A DNA stretch of 64,000 nucleotides from UBA1046 sp012511325 (GTDB lineage Bacteria > Bacillota > Clostridia > Saccharofermentanales > DTU023): NCBI GenBank assembly GCA_050951925.1, contig JBMNJZ010000001.1, positions 868,001 to 932,000 on the forward strand, given 5' to 3'. The notes beneath the pieces were generated by a model. The model searched no databases and was not told the origin of the DNA. It saw nothing but the letters and a program-made list of their open reading frames with translations. The position numbers and the translations under genes are program-made. This document shows, piece by piece, positions 60,258 through 64,000 of this stretch. Every line of letters starts with the position of its first letter. The first letter of the stretch is position 1.

Positions 60258-62087
60258 ATGAAAGCTCAAGATCCTAAACACAATAGTCCCAGAAAGAAAC
60301 TGGCGACATATTATGGCATAGCCATACTTATCATAATTTTCTTAAATTACGTTGTTTTCCCGCTGTTGTTTTATCCCAGGCCGAGACAGGTGGCTTACAG
60401 CCAATTTATGCGGGATGTAGATCGCGGTATTGTCACGCAAGTTGAAGTTTCCGATACGGAGATTCAATATGCTACGCGAGAGGGCGAACAGGTCAGTTAT
60501 TTTAAAACGGGCATTATGAATGATCCTGATCTGATCGCTAATTTAGAAGCAAAAAGTGTTGAGTTCGGTGCCGTTATTCCGGAGCGCCCCAATACCTTTT
60601 TATCGTTGCTGCTTACTTGGGGCTTGCCCATTTTATTCTTTGTGATGATGGGCCGTTTCGTGTCGCGTTCGCTGCGGGGGAGAATGACCGCCAGCGGTAT
60701 GAGTTTCAGCGGTCATAATGCGGCGCGCATTTATGTTCCGGACGAAGATAAAAAAGATTTTTCGGATGTTGCCGGTCAGGACGAGGCCAAAGAATCCTTA
60801 AAAGAGATTATTGATTTCCTGGAGGACCCGGAAAAGTATAAAAATATTGGCGCCAGATGTCCGAAAGGCGTTTTGCTTGTAGGACCGCCGGGTACGGGAA
60901 AGACCTTGATTGCCAAAGCTGTTGCCGGCGAGGCGGATGTCCCGTTCTTTTCGATTTCCGGTTCGGAATTTGTCGAGATGTTCGTTGGACGGGGCGCGGC
61001 GAAAGTGCGTGAGCTGTTCGAACAAGCTTCAAAAAAAGCGCCCTGTATTGTCTTTATCGACGAGATCGATACCATCGGCAAAAAACGCGATAGCCAGCTG
61101 GCGACCAATGATGAGCGCGAACAAACATTGAATCAGCTTTTAACGGAGATGGATGGCTTTGACAGCAATAAGGGCGTGATCATTCTGGCGGCGACTAACC
61201 GTCCGGAGATACTCGACCCCGCTTTACTGCGCCCCGGTCGCTTTGACCGCCTGGTGCGCGTTGAATTGCCTGATCTGCAAGATCGCGTTGCGCTTATGAA
61301 AGTGCATCTGCGCAAGGTAAAACATGCGGAAGATCTGGACTATTCTCTGATAGCCCGCATGACAGCCGGTGCTTCCGGCGCCGATATGGCGAATATTGCA
61401 AATGAGGCGGCATTGCGTGCCGTGCGCATGGGTCGTGAGCTTGTGACAACGGCTGATCTTGAGGAGTCAATCGAAACAGTCATCGCCGGGCAACAAAAGA
61501 AAAATGCCATCTTATCGGATCAGGAAAAAGAGATTGTTGCCTATCATGAGATCGGTCATGCGTTAGTGGCGGCAAATCAGACAGGCGCCGCCCCTGTCCA
61601 GAAAATTACCATCATTCCCAGGACATCGGGAGCCTTGGGCTATACCATGCAGGTTGAGGAAGAAGAAAAGTCGTTGCTGAGTAAGCGTGACGCGCTGAAT
61701 CGGCTCGAGGTTCTCTGTGGCGGCAGAGCGGCGGAAGAGATTGTCTTTAACGAAATTACAACGGGCGCCGCCAATGATATTGAAAAAGTGACTCAGTTGG
61801 CTCGTCAAATGGTTACGCAATACGGTATGTCTGAGCGCTTTGGCATGATGGCGCTTGAGGCGTCAGGATCCCAGTATTTAGGCGGGGAGAGCAGACTATC
61901 CTGCTCTTCGGAAACAGCTAAAGAGATTGATAAGGAAGTTTTGGCCTTGATTCAGAAGAGCCATGATAATGCGCGGGATATTCTGACGGCCAATCGGGAC
62001 AAGCTTGATCAATTAGCCGCGCATCTGATCGAAAAGGAAACGATCACCGGCGCGGAATTCATGGAGATTTTAACGGGGGAAGAATAG
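60258..62087 (+). CDS. ftsH: ATP-dependent zinc metalloprotease FtsH
   Basis: A 609-residue AAA protease. Two membrane segments (about 18-38 and 113-133) enclose the extracellular part. Walker A GPPGTGKT (about 210), pore MFVG with GRGAAKVREL, Walker B CIVFIDEIDTIG, second region of homology NRPEILDPALLRPGRFDR, and zinc site HEIGH (about 431) with the third ligand in TTGAANDIEKVT. It removes faulty membrane and regulatory proteins. Confidence 0.95.
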   Translation: MKAQDPKHNSPRKKLATYYGIAILIIIFLNYVVFPLLFYPRPRQVAYSQFMRDVDRGIVTQVEVSDTEIQYATREGEQVSYFKTGIMNDPDLIANLEAKSVEFGAVIPERPNTFLSLLLTWGLPILFFVMMGRFVSRSLRGRMTASGMSFSGHNAARIYVPDEDKKDFSDVAGQDEAKESLKEIIDFLEDPEKYKNIGARCPKGVLLVGPPGTGKTLIAKAVAGEADVPFFSISGSEFVEMFVGRGAAKVRELFEQASKKAPCIVFIDEIDTIGKKRDSQLATNDEREQTLNQLLTEMDGFDSNKGVIILAATNRPEILDPALLRPGRFDRLVRVELPDLQDRVALMKVHLRKVKHAEDLDYSLIARMTAGASGADMANIANEAALRAVRMGRELVTTADLEESIETVIAGQQKKNAILSDQEKEIVAYHEIGHALVAANQTGAAPVQKITIIPRTSGALGYTMQVEEEEKSLLSKRDALNRLEVLCGGRAAEEIVFNEITTGAANDIEKVTQLARQMVTQYGMSERFGMMALEASGSQYLGGESRLSCSSETAKEIDKEVLALIQKSHDNARDILTANRDKLDQLAAHLIEKETITGAEFMEILTGEE

Positions 62088-62152
62088 TACCCGGCGCCGA
62101 ATGCGACTGTTTTGCTTCCGCCCGCCATATGGTATCAGATAGCAGTAAAAGC

Positions 62153-62196
62153 TTAAGTGGCGGTGCCTGCCGAGAACCGGCGGCGCCGTCGCTTAA
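62153..62196 (+). terminator. Large hairpin after ftsH
   Basis: TTAAGTGGCGGTGCC pairs with GGCGCCGTCGCTTAA (15 bp with three G-T pairs) and encloses a second stem GCCG/CGGC. No long T-run follows, so it may act as mRNA end or processing site. Confidence 0.6.
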
Positions 62197-62243
62197 ATCT
62201 TTGTCTCCCTTGTCGTTGGTAAAAGATCACTGTCTGCCGTACT

Positions 62244-62273
62244 TTGACAGTTATGATAACCCTCTTCTATAAT
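62244..62273 (+). promoter_or_regulatory. Promoter of the dehydratase activator
   Basis: TTGACA (62244-62249) and TATAAT (62268-62273), both perfect consensus, have an 18-bp spacer, 46 bp before the start codon at 62320. Confidence 0.7.
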
Positions 62274-62319
62274 CATTTAATGTGGAGACGTAGTGTGAGG
62301 CTTAATGTGATGGTGAGAC

Positions 62320-64000
62320 ATGGCTGAAGCTTTGCATTTTAATCGCGCACTGGGGATAGACATCGGTTCTACGACTGTTAAAGTATCCCTCACTTGTGGC
62401 GGGCAGATTGTATTTGAGCGCTACGAGCGCCATCTTTCCCATATCCAAGATAAAACAATTGAGCTATTGGAGCAGGCGTCTGATCTGCTGGCGGCGGCTC
62501 CTTTTACGGTGGCTTTGTCCGGGTCGGCTGGATTGGGGCTGTCCGAAATATCCGGCCTGCCCTTTGTGCAAGAGGTTTATGCGACGGGAGAAATCGTAAA
62601 GCAACTGGAGCCGGACACCGGCGCGGTGATTGAGCTCGGCGGCGAAGATGCCAAGGTGATCTTTTTTGCCGGCGGCACCGATGCCCGAATGAACGGGAGC
62701 TGTGCCGGCGGCACGGGAGCTTTCATCGACCAGATGGCCGCTTTGCTTGACATGACAATTCCTGAGCTGGATGAGGCATCTTTTCGAGCGGAGAGAATCT
62801 ATCCGATCGCTTCCAGATGCGGTGTATTCGCCAAGACGGATGTGCAAGCGCTGTTCAATCAGGGCGCCGGCAAAGAGGATGTGGCGGCTTCGATCTATCA
62901 GGCTGTGGTGAATCAGACTATCGTCGGTCTGGCTCAGGGCAGGCAGCTGCAGGGCAAATTGCTTTTTCTGGGCGGCCCGCTGTACTACTGTGCCGGTCTG
63001 CGCCGGCGTTTTCGTGAGACGCTGCAACGGGATGAAACGGACTGCATCTGCCCGGACTATGCCTTATTCGCGGTAGCGCGGGGAGCCGCATATCTGAGCC
63101 GGAATCTAGAGCCATATACTTATGACAGATTGATTGAGAGCATCAGGCGCACGGATGAGAAATCTCATTATGAGCGCGGTTTTGTGGAGCCTCTGTTTAC
63201 AGATGCGGAAGAATACCGGAACTTCAGGGAGCGGCATGAGCAAGATAATGTCGTTGAGCGCAGCATCGAAGATTATACCGGCCGGGCTTGGCTGGGAATT
63301 GACAGCGGCAGCACGACGACAAAGCTGGTTCTGATCTCGGAGGATCAGGAGCTTCTATACAGTTATTATTGTGTCAATCGCGGTTCGCCGGTCGAGATTG
63401 TACTGGAGCAGCTGCGGGAGATCCGCCGTCTCTGCGGCGACCGGATTGAAATCTGCGGGGCCGCCAGTACGGGTTATGGCGAAGCTCTGATGCAGCATGC
63501 TTTTCATACGGATGCCGGAGTGGTGGAGACTATGGCCCATTATACGGCGGCGCGGTTTTTCCAGCCCGAGGTCGATTTTATCCTGGATATCGGCGGCCAG
63601 GACATCAAATGCTTCTATATTAAGAACGGCGCAATTGATTCGATCATGCTCAATGAGGCTTGTTCATCGGGCTGCGGTTCTTTCCTGGAGACTTTCGCCC
63701 ATGCGATGGGATATGAGGCGGATGAGTTTGCTAGGCTGGGCATCAAGGCGAAGGCTCCGGTAGATCTGGGTTCGCGCTGTACTGTGTTTATGAATTCCTC
63801 AATCAAACAGGCGCAAAGAGAAGGGGCCTCCCTGGCGGATATTGCGGCCGGACTTTCAATCAGCGTGGTCAAGAATGCTCTGTACAAGGTGATCCGCGCC
63901 GGCTCGCCGGACGAACTGGGCGAGCATATTGTGGTCCAGGGCGGCACTTTGCTGAATGACGCGGTTCTGCGGGCACTGGAACTTGAATTGGGCCGCGATG
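62320..64000 (+). CDS. 2-hydroxyacyl-CoA dehydratase activator, large fused form (5' part)
   Basis: An open frame from ATG 62320 to the window edge (560 codons, incomplete). Two BadF/BcrA/HgdC-type ASKHA domains are in tandem: first LGIDIGSTTVKVSL (residue 10) with GGEDAKVIFF and NGSCAGGTGAF; second WLGIDSGSTTTKLVL (about 325) with LDIGGQDIKCFYI and EACSSGCGSFLE, whose cysteines bridge the 4Fe-4S cluster in HgdC. This is the beginning of the 1,400-residue class of activators that continue with a dehydratase-like part. The domain order and cysteines suggest electron transfer to an oxygen-sensitive enzyme. Confidence 0.9.
   Translation, partial: MAEALHFNRALGIDIGSTTVKVSLTCGGQIVFERYERHLSHIQDKTIELLEQASDLLAAAPFTVALSGSAGLGLSEISGLPFVQEVYATGEIVKQLEPDTGAVIELGGEDAKVIFFAGGTDARMNGSCAGGTGAFIDQMAALLDMTIPELDEASFRAERIYPIASRCGVFAKTDVQALFNQGAGKEDVAASIYQAVVNQTIVGLAQGRQLQGKLLFLGGPLYYCAGLRRRFRETLQRDETDCICPDYALFAVARGAAYLSRNLEPYTYDRLIESIRRTDEKSHYERGFVEPLFTDAEEYRNFRERHEQDNVVERSIEDYTGRAWLGIDSGSTTTKLVLISEDQELLYSYYCVNRGSPVEIVLEQLREIRRLCGDRIEICGAASTGYGEALMQHAFHTDAGVVETMAHYTAARFFQPEVDFILDIGGQDIKCFYIKNGAIDSIMLNEACSSGCGSFLETFAHAMGYEADEFARLGIKAKAPVDLGSRCTVFMNSSIKQAQREGASLADIAAGLSISVVKNALYKVIRAGSPDELGEHIVVQGGTLLNDAVLRALELELGRD

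Overview
The window looks like the chromosome of an anaerobic, single-membrane Clostridia-type Firmicute. The evidence is strong AGGAGG-type ribosome sites, GTG and TTG starts, a siphophage prophage of Firmicutes type, a type IV pilus locus with PilM, PilN and PilO but no visible secretin or PilP, and an activator of oxygen-sensitive 2-hydroxyacyl-CoA dehydratases. No species can be named from the sequence alone.

Positions 1 to about 35,650 are the inner and right part of a prophage; its left end and integrase lie outside the window. The immunity module (lipoprotein, ImmA/IrrE-type peptidase, CI-like repressor) reads leftward from a divergent promoter region with repeated operators, and a Cro-like gene reads right. 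An early module follows: PD-(D/E)XK nuclease, ERF annealing protein, SSB, RusA, a DUF4373-type replication protein carrying 11-bp-spaced iteron-like repeats, and many small zinc-finger and accessory proteins. A sigma-region-4/RinA-like regulator (11,848-12,348) ends in direct repeats that abut a consensus late promoter and a hairpin. A largely non-coding 700-bp gap holds a possible type I toxin. The late operon then runs fused terminase, portal, MuF head protein with a C-terminal zincin domain plus a candidate immunity gene, a structured non-coding stretch, scaffold, capsid, connectors, tail tube, frameshifted chaperone, tape measure, tail tip, amidase, a membrane/coiled-coil protein, holin and terminator.

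Positions 35,750 to 41,100 hold host genes: two membrane proteins of unknown role (one with a long acidic tail), glycerol kinase, a monoacylglycerol-lipase-like hydrolase and a pyridoxal kinase.

Positions 41,117 to 57,122 are a type IV pilus locus made of two converging operons. The rightward one encodes PilB, PilT, PilC, major pilin, PilD, PilM, PilN and PilO. The leftward one encodes a 1,998-residue pilin-like adhesin with GLUG and InlB-type repeats, a PilX-like protein and two minor pseudopilins. Both begin with nearly the same promoter and related leader (41,117 and 57,122), so they are probably co-regulated. A perfect bidirectional terminator separates them at 49,203-49,237.

The remainder holds an orphan AAA/DUF4143 ATPase with paired 29-bp palindromes, tRNA-Val(GAC), a TetR regulator divergent from ftsH, and the first 560 codons of a large 2-hydroxyacyl-CoA dehydratase activator running off the right edge. 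The points most worth a second look are the MuF-zincin protein and its neighbour, the giant tip-pilin lacking Glu5, the twin pilus promoter-leaders, the iterons in the replication gene, and the structured stretch at 18,887-19,239.
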